The notes below the pieces were generated by a model, which saw only the letters and a program-made list of their open reading frames with translations, had not been told where the DNA came from and made no database searches. 29,084 nucleotides of DNA from JANOGU01 sp964499865 (GTDB lineage: Bacteria > Pseudomonadota > Alphaproteobacteria > Rhodobacterales > Rhodobacteraceae), in contig CAZCPY010000028.1 in the NCBI GenBank assembly GCA_964499865.1, forward strand, positions 1-29,084, in the 5' to 3' direction. This document shows positions 1 to 6,792 of this stretch, in pieces. Each line of letters starts with the position of its first letter. Position 1 is the first letter of the stretch. The position numbers and the translations under genes were made by a program.

Positions 1-39
1 CTTCCGATCCCAAATATCCCGGGGGAGGAGCGAAGCGAC

Positions 40-123
40 GGGGGCGGAGCCCCCTCTTCGCCCGAGCCGGAGGGGCCTTCTTCAGGCCCCGCAGGCGAGA
101 TGAAAGGAATGTGCCGAAGGCAC
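40..123. repeat. Cluster of three short hairpins at the left edge
   Basis: Three perfect inverted repeats follow one another: GGGGGC-GGA-GCCCCC at 40-54, GGGGCCT-TCTTC-AGGCCCC at 72-90, and GTGCC-GAA-GGCAC at 111-123. They lie downstream of the minus-strand DUF4864 gene, whose stop is at 170. The minus strand also reads an A/T-rich stretch (positions 12-18) after the first hairpin. The cluster could end transcription from the right, or be an intergenic repeat element of the kind common in Rhodobacteraceae. No long T-run follows directly, so it is not a textbook terminator. Confidence 0.45.
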
Positions 124-169
124 GCGATTCACTTCAGGGGCGCCAGAGCAGGCACCAAGCAGCCGGGGA

Positions 170-583
170 TCACGCGCCCAAGCCGACCGTCGGCAGCAGC
201 TGCACCGCGTCGATCTGCCAACCGTCCGGCGTTTCGACCATCCTGTAGTCCAGGAGATGCGTCGTCCCCGCCTCGTCGGTGACCATGACCCGCTGCCACA
301 GGTTCCCCGCCACCTCGCGCAGTTCCAGCATCTGCACGGCCGAGGGCCGCCAGACCATCGGATAGCCCTGCCGCACCATCAGGCCGAAGTTGTCGGCGCT
401 GCCGAAGATGCCCTTGATGTCGGGGCTGGCGAAGCCGAAGGCGGTGGCGAAGTCGTCCTTCAGGAAGGCGTCGATCTGCGACTGGATGGTGCCCTGGATG
501 GCCGGGTTCGGCGCCTGCACCTCCTGCGCCATGGCAGGCAGGACGTGCAGCGTCAGCGCGAGGGCGAGAAGCGTGCGGCGCAT
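170..583 (-). CDS. Secreted DUF4864-type protein
   Basis: This 137-residue protein of unknown function looks like the DUF4864 family. Residues 1-19 form a signal peptide (MRRTLLALALTLH core, ending PAMAQ), so the protein is probably periplasmic. The mature part has the family pattern: a helix with IQSQIDAFLKDD, then FGFASPDI, then VRQGYPMVWRP, ending in a beta strand pattern around WQIDAVQLLP. I chose the start at 583 rather than an upstream ATG at 640, because a strong AGGAGG ribosome site precedes it by a few bases and the signal peptide then begins correctly. It stands alone downstream of lysS on the same strand, with its own likely promoter at 613-640. No function should be inferred beyond export. 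Confidence 0.8.
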   Translation of the reverse strand: MRRTLLALALTLHVLPAMAQEVQAPNPAIQGTIQSQIDAFLKDDFATAFGFASPDIKGIFGSADNFGLMVRQGYPMVWRPSAVQMLELREVAGNLWQRVMVTDEAGTTHLLDYRMVETPDGWQIDAVQLLPTVGLGA

Positions 584-612
584 CGGGAAACCTCCTTGGC
601 GGGGTGCGTCGG

Positions 613-640
613 AGGGTAGAACGGGGGAAAGGGCGGTCAA
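613..640 (-). promoter_or_regulatory. Probable promoter of the DUF4864 gene
   Basis: Read on the minus strand, TTGACC (635-640) is followed after 16 bases by TACCCT (613-618), about 30 bases before the chosen start. The -35 is good and the -10 is weak. The inference rests on spacing and position only. Confidence 0.4.
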
Positions 641-716
641 GTTTCAGCGGTCCGCCGAAGAAGTCGCGGACGGCGGCGGAAACGCCCGCCCGGACAGTCA
701 CGCCCCGTGGCCCGCC

Positions 717-2288
717 TCAGCCCCGGGCGAGGGCGGCGTCGATCAGCGCGACCGTCTCGGCCACCCCGTAGAGCGCCACGAAGCCGCCGAAGCGCGGCCC
801 TTCGGAGGCGCCCAGAAGCACCTCGTAGAGCGCCTTGAACCAGTCGCGCAGGGGGTCGAACCCGTGGTCCTTGCCGACCGCGTAGACCATCGTCTGCAAG
901 GCCTCGTCCTGCTCCGGGCCGTCCCAGGCGGCCAGCCGCGCCCGCAGGTCCAGGATCGCCGCGCGTTCCCCGTCCGACGGCGCCCGGAAGGCCCGCGCGG
1001 GGGCGATCCGGTCGGCGAAGTAGCGCAGCGCATGGGTCACGGCGGCGTCGAGGTCGGGGTGCGTCTCGGGCGAGGCGTCGGGCGCATAGCGGCGCAAAAA
1101 GCCCCAGAGCCCCTCGCGCCCGGCCGTCCCCGCGACCGCGGCGAGGTTCAGGAGCATCCCGAAGGACACCGCCATGCCCGAGGCCGGCACGTTCCCGCCG
1201 TGGATGTGCCAGACCGGGTTTTCCGTCTGCTGTTCCACCGTCTGCGCCGGATAGGCGCGCAGGTGCTGGTGGTAGTCGTCCACCGCCCGGGGGATCACGT
1301 CCCACCACAGCCGCTTGGCCGTCCTGGGCTTGAGGTACATGAAGTAGGACAGGCTTTCGGTCGCGGCATAGGTCAGCCATTCGTCGATGGTCAGCCCGTT
1401 GCCCCTGGACTTGGAAATCTTCTGCCCCTTGTCGTCGAGGAACAGCTCGTAGGTCATGTGTTCGGGCCTGCGCCCGCCCAGCGCCTCGCAGATGCCGTCG
1501 TAGATCGGCGTGTTGGTCGAGTGGTCCTTGCCGTACATCTCGAAATCCACCCCCAGCGCCGCCCAGCGGGCGCCGAAGTCGGGCTTCCACTGAAGCTTCA
1601 CCTGCCCCCCGGTCACCGGCAGCGTCCATTCGCGGCCCGTCTCGTCGTCGAAGGTGACGGTGTGGTTGACCTTGTCCACGTGCTTGATGGGCACATACAG
1701 GACGCGCCCCGTCTCGGGGTGGATGGGCAGGAAGCAGGAATAGGTCTGCTGGCGTTCCTCGCGCAGGGACGGCAGCATGATCTCCATGATCCGCTCGTAG
1801 CGTTCGGCGGCCAGCCGCAGCGTGTCGTCGAAACGGCCGGAGCGGTAGAATTCGGTCGCCGAGATGAACTCGTAGGCGAACCCGAAGGTATCCAGGAACC
1901 GGCGCAGCATCGCGTTGTTGTGGTGGCCGAAGCTTTCGTATTCGCCGTAGGGGTCGGGCACCGAGGTCAGCGGCTTCTGCATGTGCTGCCGCAGCATGTC
2001 CTGCTGCGGCACGTTGTCGGGCACCTTGCGCATGCCGTCCACGTCGTCGGAAAAGCAGATCAGCCGGGTGGGGATGTCCGAGATCACCTCGAAGGCGCGG
2101 CGGATCATCGTCGTGCGCGCGACCTCGCCGAAGGTGCCGATATGGGGCAGGCCACTCGGCCCGTAGCCGGTCTCGAACAGGACATGGCCCTTGTCCGGGT
2201 CGCGGCCCTGATAGCGGGCCAGCACGCGGCGCGCTTCCTCGAAAGGCCAGGCGCGGGACTTGAGGGCGGCGTCGCGAAGGGCGGTCAT
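717..2288 (-). CDS. lysS: Lysine--tRNA ligase, class I
   Basis: This 523-residue cytoplasmic enzyme charges tRNA-Lys with lysine using ATP. It is the class I (Rossmann-fold) LysRS, found mainly in archaea, spirochaetes and alphaproteobacteria, not the usual bacterial class II enzyme. The HIGH signature appears as PHIGT at residues 48-52, and the KMSKS signature as KISKS near residue 290, followed by RGNGLT. Length fits the family. The reading frame extends upstream to 2348, but the ATG at 2288 (MTALRDAALKSRAW) begins the conserved N-terminus, and the upstream extension is low-complexity and would overlap the promoter region. It diverges from the TerB-like gene, with overlapping promoter candidates between them. 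Confidence 0.93.
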   Translation of the reverse strand: MTALRDAALKSRAWPFEEARRVLARYQGRDPDKGHVLFETGYGPSGLPHIGTFGEVARTTMIRRAFEVISDIPTRLICFSDDVDGMRKVPDNVPQQDMLRQHMQKPLTSVPDPYGEYESFGHHNNAMLRRFLDTFGFAYEFISATEFYRSGRFDDTLRLAAERYERIMEIMLPSLREERQQTYSCFLPIHPETGRVLYVPIKHVDKVNHTVTFDDETGREWTLPVTGGQVKLQWKPDFGARWAALGVDFEMYGKDHSTNTPIYDGICEALGGRRPEHMTYELFLDDKGQKISKSRGNGLTIDEWLTYAATESLSYFMYLKPRTAKRLWWDVIPRAVDDYHQHLRAYPAQTVEQQTENPVWHIHGGNVPASGMAVSFGMLLNLAAVAGTAGREGLWGFLRRYAPDASPETHPDLDAAVTHALRYFADRIAPARAFRAPSDGERAAILDLRARLAAWDGPEQDEALQTMVYAVGKDHGFDPLRDWFKALYEVLLGASEGPRFGGFVALYGVAETVALIDAALARG

Positions 2289-2319
2289 GGGGGCAACCTG
2301 TCCGAGGGGGGCGGCGGGC

Positions 2320-2348
2320 GTCCTATTGCCGCCCCCCCGGCGCGTCAA
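2320..2348 (-). promoter_or_regulatory. Probable lysS promoter
   Basis: On the minus strand TTGACG (2343-2348) and TAGGAC (2320-2325) are separated by exactly 17 bases, and the -10 lies about 30 bases before the lysS start. It overlaps the proposed promoter of the divergent TerB-like gene. Confidence 0.45.
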
Positions 2349-2354
2349 TACATT
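2326..2354 (+). promoter_or_regulatory. Possible promoter of the TerB-like gene
   Basis: TTGCCG (2326-2331) and TACATT (2349-2354) are spaced by 17 bases, with the start codon 30 bases downstream and a GGGAG ribosome site between. It occupies almost the same bases as the lysS promoter on the other strand, so polymerase binding at the two may be mutually exclusive. Confidence 0.3.
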
Positions 2355-2383
2355 CCGGCCCGACCCGAAGGGAGTGCCCGCCG

Positions 2384-2806
2384 ATGCCCGACCGTCTGAG
2401 ATCCATGTCGCCGCAGGATGCGCTGGTCGCGATCATGGTCGCCGTCTCGGCCGCCGACGAGGAGATGCGCACCGCCGAACTGGTCGCCATCGAGCGCATC
2501 GTGGCCCAGATGCCGGCCTTCGCGGGCTACGACCCCGACCGCATGCGCGGCGTGGCGCGCACCGTCTTTGACCTCTTCGCCGAGGAAGAGGGGCTGGACG
2601 CCCTGTTCGGCCTGATCCGCGACGCCCTGCCCGAGGCCTTGCGCGAAACCGCCTATGCGCTGGCCTGCGACGTGATCGCCGCCGACGGCAAGCTGCCCGA
2701 GATGGAACTGCGCATGCTCGAGGAGGTGCGCGAGGAACTCGCGGTCGACCGCCTGCATGCCGCGGCGATCGAATGGGCCGCGCGCGTGCGCCACATGCGG
2801 GGCTGA
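2384..2806 (+). CDS. TerB-family (tellurite resistance TerB-like) protein
   Basis: This 140-residue, all-helical acidic protein resembles the TerB/DjlA-N domain family. The sequence shows the typical pair of acidic turns: SAADEEMRTAEL near residues 22-33, and VIAADGKLPEMEL near residues 95-107, each followed by a helix. There is no signal peptide or membrane segment, so it should be cytoplasmic. In the family these acidic motifs are proposed metal-binding sites. Most lone TerB proteins have no known role, and no other ter gene is nearby, so tellurite resistance should not be assumed. A GGGAG ribosome site precedes the ATG. It stands alone between lysS (divergent) and infA. Confidence 0.8.
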   Translation: MPDRLRSMSPQDALVAIMVAVSAADEEMRTAELVAIERIVAQMPAFAGYDPDRMRGVARTVFDLFAEEEGLDALFGLIRDALPEALRETAYALACDVIAADGKLPEMELRMLEEVREELAVDRLHAAAIEWAARVRHMRG

Positions 2807-2836
2807 CGCCGGGCGGCCGACGCCGCGGCAAACCCC

Positions 2837-2865
2837 TTGCCTTCCGGCCCCCGGCGGCGCATACG
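2837..2865 (+). promoter_or_regulatory. Probable infA promoter
   Basis: TTGCCT (2837-2842), a 17-base spacer and CATACG (2860-2865) lie about 50 bases upstream of the infA start, in the 109-base gap after the TerB-like gene. The consensus match is moderate. Confidence 0.4.
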
Positions 2866-2915
2866 CTCGGCCATCCGGCCCGCGCTTCAGGCGGGTCTTT
2901 CCGGTTGGAGTCTAC

Positions 2916-3134
2916 ATGGCCAAGGAAGACATTCTCGAATTCCCCGGCGTCGTGAAGGAACTTCTGCCCAACGCGACGTTCAAGGTGGCGCTCGACAATG
3001 GCCATGAACTGATCGCGACGATGGCAGGCAAGATGCGCAAGAACCGCATCCGGGTTCTGGCGGGCGACAAGGTGCAGGTCGAAATGACCCCCTACGACCT
3101 GACCAAGGGGCGCATCAACTATCGCTTCAAGTAG
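2916..3134 (+). CDS. infA: Translation initiation factor IF-1
   Basis: This 72-residue protein is a single S1/OB-fold domain that binds the ribosomal A site of the 30S subunit during initiation. It starts MAKEDILEFPGVV and contains the family-typical GHELIATMAGKMRKNRIRVLAGDKV and ends YDLTKGRINYRFK. The length equals that of the usual bacterial IF-1. The start is fixed by a TGGAG ribosome site seven bases upstream; a longer in-frame extension to 2757 is GC-driven and not homologous. The maf start codon follows one base after the stop, so infA heads the infA-maf-RNase E/G-yacG operon. Confidence 0.97.
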   Translation: MAKEDILEFPGVVKELLPNATFKVALDNGHELIATMAGKMRKNRIRVLAGDKVQVEMTPYDLTKGRINYRFK

Positions 3135-3135
3135 G

Positions 3136-3711
3136 GTGCGCCTGATCCTGGGATCGGGCAGCCCGCGGCGGCTGGAACTGCTGGCGGGACTGGGCATCCT
3201 GCCCGACGCGGTCCTGCCGCCCGACATCGACGAGACCCCCCGCAAGGGCGAGTTGCCGCGCGCCTATGCCGCGCGGCTGGCCGCCGAGAAGGCGGCCGCG
3301 GTGGCGGCGGCGGACGACGACATCGTGCTCTGCGCCGACACCACCGTGGCGCTTGGCCGCCGCATCCTGGGCAAGCCTGCGGATGCGGCCGAGGCGGCGG
3401 CGTTCCTGACCATGCTGGGCGGGCGGCGGCACCAGGTGGTCACCGCCGTCGCCGTGCGCCGCGGCGCGCGGCTGTGGCAGCGCGACAGCGTCAGCGCGGT
3501 CAGGATGAAGCGGCTGTCGGACGCGGAACTGAATGCCTACCTTGCCGGCGGCGACTGGCGCGGCAAGGCGGGCGGCTACGGCATACAAGGGCCCGCGGGC
3601 GCCTTCATCCCGTGGATTTCCGGCAGCTACAGCGGCATCATGGGCCTGCCCGTGGCCGAGACCGCGGCGCTTCTGGCCAGTGCCGGCTGGCCGGTCTGGA
3701 GGCAGGCATGA
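3136..3711 (+). CDS. maf: Maf-family nucleoside triphosphate pyrophosphatase
   Basis: This 191-residue house-cleaning enzyme hydrolyses non-canonical or selected nucleoside triphosphates to the monophosphate and pyrophosphate. It begins with the family signature LILGSGSPRRLELL (residues 3-16), and also has DETP near residue 37, the ADTTVALGRRILGKP block near residues 69-83 with the catalytic Asp, and GKAGGYGIQGPAGAFI near residues 143-158. The start is a GTG directly after the infA stop, which fits translational coupling. Its last four bases overlap the start of the RNase E/G gene (ATGA). Substrate subclass (dTTP/UTP versus other) was not assigned. Confidence 0.95.
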   Translation: MRLILGSGSPRRLELLAGLGILPDAVLPPDIDETPRKGELPRAYAARLAAEKAAAVAAADDDIVLCADTTVALGRRILGKPADAAEAAAFLTMLGGRRHQVVTAVAVRRGARLWQRDSVSAVRMKRLSDAELNAYLAGGDWRGKAGGYGIQGPAGAFIPWISGSYSGIMGLPVAETAALLASAGWPVWRQA

Positions 3712-4757
3712 AGGGCCGCGTCGTCGTGCTGGACGAACTCGACGGCCGCCCTGCCGCGGCGCTGGTGGCGGACGGCCACCTGCAGGACCTGCTGGTCGAT
3801 CCGCCCGGCGACGTGCTTCTGCCCGGCGCCATCTGCCGCGCGGTGGCCGAACGCCCGGTCAAGGGCATGGGCGGCCATTTCGTCACCCTGCCCGGCGGCG
3901 GCAAGGGCTTCCTGCGCGCCACCGAAGGCATCGCGCCCGGCCGCCCCCTGCTGGTGCAGGTCACCGGGCCGGCCGAGCCCGGCAAGGCGCTGCCCGTCAC
4001 CCAGCGGCTGCTGTTCAAGAGCCGCTTCGCCATCGTCACGCCCGGGGCGCCCGGCCTCAACATCTCGCGCCGGATCCGCGACGCAGACCGCCGGGCCGCG
4101 CTGGAGGCGCTGGCAGCGACGGGCATGGCGGGCGCCGCCGGGGACCTGGGCCTGATCCTGCGGTCGGCCTGCGAGGCCTCGCGCCCCGCGCCCGTGGCCG
4201 AGGACATCGCGGCGATGCGCGACCTCGCGCAGGCCGTGCTGGCCGATGCGGCCGGGCCGCCGGAACTGCTGGTCGACGGCGCGGGCGCCCATGACGTGGC
4301 CTTCCGCGACTGGCTGGACCCGGCGCCGGACGCGCTGGAAACCGACGCGGGCGCCTTCGACCGCGAGGGCGTGACCGAGATGGTCGCGGCGCTGGCCCGC
4401 CCCCGCGTGACCCTGCCCGGCGGCGCGCACATGGCGGTGGAGCCCACGCGCGCGCTGGTGGCGGTGGACATCAACACCGGCGCCGACACCTCGCCCGCCG
4501 CCGGGCTCAAGGCCAACATCGCCGCCGCCCGCGACCTGCCGCGCCAGTTGCGCCTGCGGGGCCTGGGCGGGCAGGTGGTGGTCGACTTCGCCCCGATGCC
4601 CAAGCGCGACCGCCAGATCCTCGACCAGGCCCTGCGCGCGGCCTTCAAGGGCGAGGCGGATACGCACCTTGCAGGCTTCACCGCGCTGGGGCTGTACGAG
4701 ATCGTGCGCAAGCGCGACCGCTGGCCGCTGTTTCCCGCCGCCGCACCCGGGGCCTGA
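3708..4757 (+). CDS. Compact ribonuclease E/G-family protein
   Basis: This 349-residue protein matches the catalytic core of the RNase E/G family of 5'-end-sensing endoribonucleases. An N-terminal S1-like region (about residues 35-105) is followed by the RNase H-like/DNase I-like core. Two Asp residues in the positions of the metal-binding pair are visible: VAVDINTG near residue 247 and VVVDFAPM near residue 288. The zinc-link CPxCxG motif and C-terminal scaffold of full RNase E are missing, so it is shorter than RNase G. This short form next to maf and yacG recurs in Rhodobacteraceae. The ATG at 3708 overlaps the maf stop; longer upstream frames run through maf and are not real. Whether it is an active nuclease or a specialised paralogue cannot be read here. 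Confidence 0.88.
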   Translation: MKGRVVVLDELDGRPAAALVADGHLQDLLVDPPGDVLLPGAICRAVAERPVKGMGGHFVTLPGGGKGFLRATEGIAPGRPLLVQVTGPAEPGKALPVTQRLLFKSRFAIVTPGAPGLNISRRIRDADRRAALEALAATGMAGAAGDLGLILRSACEASRPAPVAEDIAAMRDLAQAVLADAAGPPELLVDGAGAHDVAFRDWLDPAPDALETDAGAFDREGVTEMVAALARPRVTLPGGAHMAVEPTRALVAVDINTGADTSPAAGLKANIAAARDLPRQLRLRGLGGQVVVDFAPMPKRDRQILDQALRAAFKGEADTHLAGFTALGLYEIVRKRDRWPLFPAAAPGA

Positions 4758-4762
4758 CCCGC

Positions 4763-4930
4763 ATGCCCTGCCCGATCTGCGCCCGCCCCGCCGACCCGCG
4801 CCTCGCGCCCTTCTGCTCGCGCCGCTGCGCCGACGTGGACCTCGGCCGCTGGCTGGGCGGCCACTACCGCCTGCCGACCGCGGAGACCGGGGAAGACGGC
4901 GCCGAGACGCCGCGCGACCGCGACGACTGA
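4763..4930 (+). CDS. yacG: DNA gyrase inhibitor / zinc-binding protein YacG
   Basis: This 55-residue zinc-ribbon protein starts MPCPICARPADPRL. It carries the four-cysteine site expected for YacG: C3 and C6 (CPIC), then C18 and C22 (FCSRRC), followed by the conserved ADVDLGRWLGGHYRLP. In E. coli YacG binds GyrB and blocks DNA binding by gyrase. The tail (residues 41-55) is acidic and probably disordered. It begins five bases after the RNase E/G stop and closes the operon. Confidence 0.93.
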   Translation: MPCPICARPADPRLAPFCSRRCADVDLGRWLGGHYRLPTAETGEDGAETPRDRDD

Positions 4931-4953
4931 CGGCGTCCGCGCGCCAAGGGGTC

Positions 4954-4982
4954 TGGACACCCCCCCGGACCACGGCTATGCA
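4954..4982 (+). promoter_or_regulatory. Probable promoter of tRNA-Phe
   Basis: TGGACA (4954-4959), a 17-base spacer and TATGCA (4977-4982) end nine bases before the mature tRNA 5' end. This is the spacing expected for a tRNA promoter with a very short leader. Confidence 0.5.
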
Positions 4983-4991
4983 CGCGCCCGG

Positions 4992-5067
4992 GCCCAGATA
5001 GCTCAGATGGTAGAGCAGCGGATTGAAAATCCGCGTGTCGCTGGTTCGATTCCGGCTCTGGGCACCA
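4992..5067 (+). tRNA. tRNA-Phe (GAA)
   Basis: The 76-base cloverleaf has acceptor arms GCCCAGA and TCTGGGC, a D arm with AGCTCAGATGGTAGAGC, an anticodon stem CGGAT/ATCCG around TTGAAAA, and a T arm with GGTTCGATTCC. The anticodon is GAA, so it reads the Phe codons. The CCA end is encoded (5065-5067). It follows yacG on the same strand, with its own promoter candidate. Confidence 0.97.
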
Positions 5068-5442
5068 CCCCGATCCCGTGCGGTGGACGTGCCGCCCCGG
5101 GCGCCCGCCGGGCGCTCTCTCGGTCCTTCAGGCCGTTCCGGACGGGTGGGGGGAATGACGGCATCTCGCACCCGTTGGGAGGCATCCCGCGCCGTCTGCG
5201 GCCGCGCCAACGGAGATCCGGAACGGGTACCTGATCCGGACGCGATGGCCGCACGGGTCGGTTCGGCCAGCCGTCACGACCTGCCGCCTTGCCGGTCATC
5301 GCAAGCCGTCCGGTCCCGCGGGCGCCATGCCTCCGGCGTTCCGGCAGGGCCGGGGCGGCGGTCTGCCGGCCCCGTCGCGGCGCCGTCACGCCGTGCGGCA
5401 CGACCGGCTGCACGACCGGCTGCAAGACCGGCGGCGCCCGGG
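5068..5442. other. Gene-free stretch between tRNA-Phe and the sulfur regulator
   Basis: No convincing coding region is seen; reading frames here are short or compositionally driven, with arginine/proline/alanine-rich products. It holds a weak hairpin just after the tRNA (GCGCC 5101-5105 with GGCGC 5111-5115, then TCTCTC), which may end tRNA transcription. It also holds three 12-base tandem copies of a GACCGGCTGCAC-like unit around 5399-5434, directly downstream of the regulator's stop. No copy of the tRNA 3' end is present, so there is no sign of integration. Confidence 0.6.
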
Positions 5443-5775
5443 TCATTCGGGCGCGCAATAGACCCGGTACAGCGTTTCCAGCACCGCCCGCACCTCGGCA
5501 CTGGCCAGGGCGTAATAGATCGTCTGCCCGTCGCGGCGGGTCGAGACCAGGCGCAGGGCGCGCATCTTGCCCAGGTGCTGCGACAGCGCGGCCGGACTGA
5601 GCGACACGACCTGCGCCAGGTCCCCCACCGACCTTTCCCCCGACAGAAGCGTGCACAGCGCCAGCAGCCGCTTCGGGTTTGCCATGGCGTCCAGCAACGC
5701 CGCCACTTCGACCGCGCGGGCCTCCAGCGGCGCAAGCGTCGTGTCGGGGCGGATGTCCATGACCTCTGCTTTCAT
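5443..5775 (-). CDS. sqrR: ArsR-family persulfide-responsive repressor (SqrR/BigR type)
   Basis: This 110-residue winged-helix repressor has the ArsR layout: LDAMANPKRLLALC, then the recognition helix SLSPAALSQHLGKMRALRLV, then the wing RRDGQTIYYAL. Two cysteines, C41 and C107 counting from this start, lie 66 residues apart. That matches, from memory, the redox pair of SqrR and BigR, which form a tetrasulfide bridge with reactive sulfur species and release DNA. The start is uncertain: the ATG at 5775 gives SqrR-like numbering but no ribosome site, while the ATG at 5760 has AGAGG only two bases upstream. It diverges from two membrane proteins, a persulfide dioxygenase and SulP, which fits control of that operon. 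Confidence 0.85.
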   Translation of the reverse strand: MKAEVMDIRPDTTLAPLEARAVEVAALLDAMANPKRLLALCTLLSGERSVGDLAQVVSLSPAALSQHLGKMRALRLVSTRRDGQTIYYALASAEVRAVLETLYRVYCAPE

Positions 5776-5777
5776 GC

Positions 5778-5808
5778 TTGACACTTTAGCACATTCGAAA
5801 TTAAGAAG
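5778..5808 (+). promoter_or_regulatory. Divergent promoter with SqrR-like operator
   Basis: For the plus-strand operon, TTGACA (5778-5783) is followed after 17 bases by TTAAGA (5801-5806). ATTC (5793-5796), eight bases, then GAAG (5805-5808) is a one-mismatch version of the ATTC-N8-GAAT motif I recall for SqrR; it covers the spacer and the -10, so binding would block polymerase. On the minus strand TTGCTT (5808-5813) and TAAAGT (5785-5790), also 17 apart, could serve the regulator itself, giving autoregulation. Confidence 0.5.
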
Positions 5809-5904
5809 CAATGCAGCCTGAGCGAGTCCTAGCCCGCCGCCCGAACCGGGGCAAGGGCCCGGGCCGGCGGGCGCGCAATGCACGTCCGGATGGGGCTTTC
5901 ACAG

Positions 5905-6330
5905 ATGGAAACCGACTTCACTCCCCTCGCCTCGCTGACCGGCGGGGTCCTGATCGGGCTCGCGGCCGTGGTCCTGATGTCGTTCAACGGCCGCATCGCG
6001 GGGATGACGGCCATGCTGGGCGGCGTGCTGGACCCGCGCGGGTCCGACGCCCCCTGGCGGCTGGCCTTCCTCGCGGGCGCCATCGCCGCGCCGCTGCTCG
6101 CGGTCGGCCTCGGGGCGAGCTTTCCCTTCGCCGCGCCGACGACCGGGGTGCTGCTGGCGGTCGGCGGCGTCATCGTCGGGATCGGCGTGACCTGGGGGTC
6201 GGGCTGCACCTCGGGCCACGGGGTCTGCGGGCTGGCGCGGCTGTCGCCGCGGTCGCTCGTGGCGACGCTGACCTTCATGGCCACGACCTTCGCCACCGTC
6301 ACCCTGATCCGCCATGTCCTGGGAGGCTGA
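5905..6330 (+). CDS. YeeE/YedE-family membrane protein (first half-unit)
   Basis: This 141-residue inner-membrane protein has about four hydrophobic segments and the family signature GVTWGSGCTSGHGVCGLARLS near residues 90-110, where cysteines in related TsuA/YeeE proteins line the path for thiosulfate or reduced sulfur. It pairs with the next gene, which supplies the second half; in other bacteria the two halves are fused. In-frame ATGs also exist at 5878 and 5890. I chose 5905 because it begins the conserved membrane region and is preceded by GGGG at a suitable distance, while the 5878 start directly abuts a strong leader hairpin (5832-5872). It is the first gene of the sulfur operon. Confidence 0.85.
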   Translation: METDFTPLASLTGGVLIGLAAVVLMSFNGRIAGMTAMLGGVLDPRGSDAPWRLAFLAGAIAAPLLAVGLGASFPFAAPTTGVLLAVGGVIVGIGVTWGSGCTSGHGVCGLARLSPRSLVATLTFMATTFATVTLIRHVLGG

Positions 6331-6334
6331 CCGC

Positions 6335-6769
6335 ATGCGCCGCATCCTTTCCGCCCTCGCCGCCGGCCTGGTCTTCGGCCTTGGCATCGCCCTATCGGGC
6401 ATGGGCAACCCGGCCAAGGTGCTGAACTTCTTCGATCCGCTCGGCACCTGGGACCCCAGCCTTGCCTTCGTGATGGGCGGCGCGCTGGCCACCACGGCGC
6501 TTGGCTACCGGCTGATCTTCGGCCGCCGCAGGGCGCCTCTGTTCGACGACCGCTTTCACCTGCCCACGGCAACCCGGATCGACGCAAGGCTTGTCGGCGG
6601 GTCGGCGCTGTTCGGGGTGGGCTGGGGGATCACGGGCTTCTGCCCGGGCGGCGCCGTCCCGGCCCTGGGCTTTGCGCCCTGGCCGACCGCGCTGTTCCTC
6701 GTCTCGATGGCCGCGGGCATTTGGCTTGCCCGCCGCCTGCAGGCGCTGCCCCGGCGCCTGACCGCATGA
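6335..6769 (+). CDS. YeeE/YedE-family (DUF6691-type) membrane protein (second half-unit)
   Basis: This 144-residue inner-membrane protein is the partner of the preceding gene. It contains LSGMGNPAKVLNFFDPLGTWDPSLAFVMGG near residues 25-55, and the second half-site signature GVGWGITGFCPGGAVPALG near residues 90-110, with one cysteine. The ATG at 6335 is fixed by GGGAGG eight bases upstream, which overlaps the previous stop. An ATG at 6314 would extend back into the upstream gene. The two half-proteins plus a persulfide dioxygenase are the classic SqrR/BigR-regulated set. The transported species (thiosulfate, sulfite or another reduced sulfur form) is not known. Confidence 0.87.
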   Translation: MRRILSALAAGLVFGLGIALSGMGNPAKVLNFFDPLGTWDPSLAFVMGGALATTALGYRLIFGRRRAPLFDDRFHLPTATRIDARLVGGSALFGVGWGITGFCPGGAVPALGFAPWPTALFLVSMAAGIWLARRLQALPRRLTA

Positions 6770-6792
6770 CCCCGCCCCGGAGGACCCGAGCG

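Noticed and set aside
390..2399. A 669-residue plus-strand frame opposite lysS
   Set aside because: Shadow of the LysRS gene, caused by high GC in third positions.
4992..5442. tRNA-Phe with adjacent empty region as an integration site
   Set aside because: No repeat of the tRNA 3' end, integrase or mobile gene is found nearby.
5023..5781. A 252-residue plus-strand frame starting in tRNA-Phe and covering the sulfur regulator
   Set aside because: It begins inside the tRNA and is antisense to the ArsR-family gene; no family pattern.
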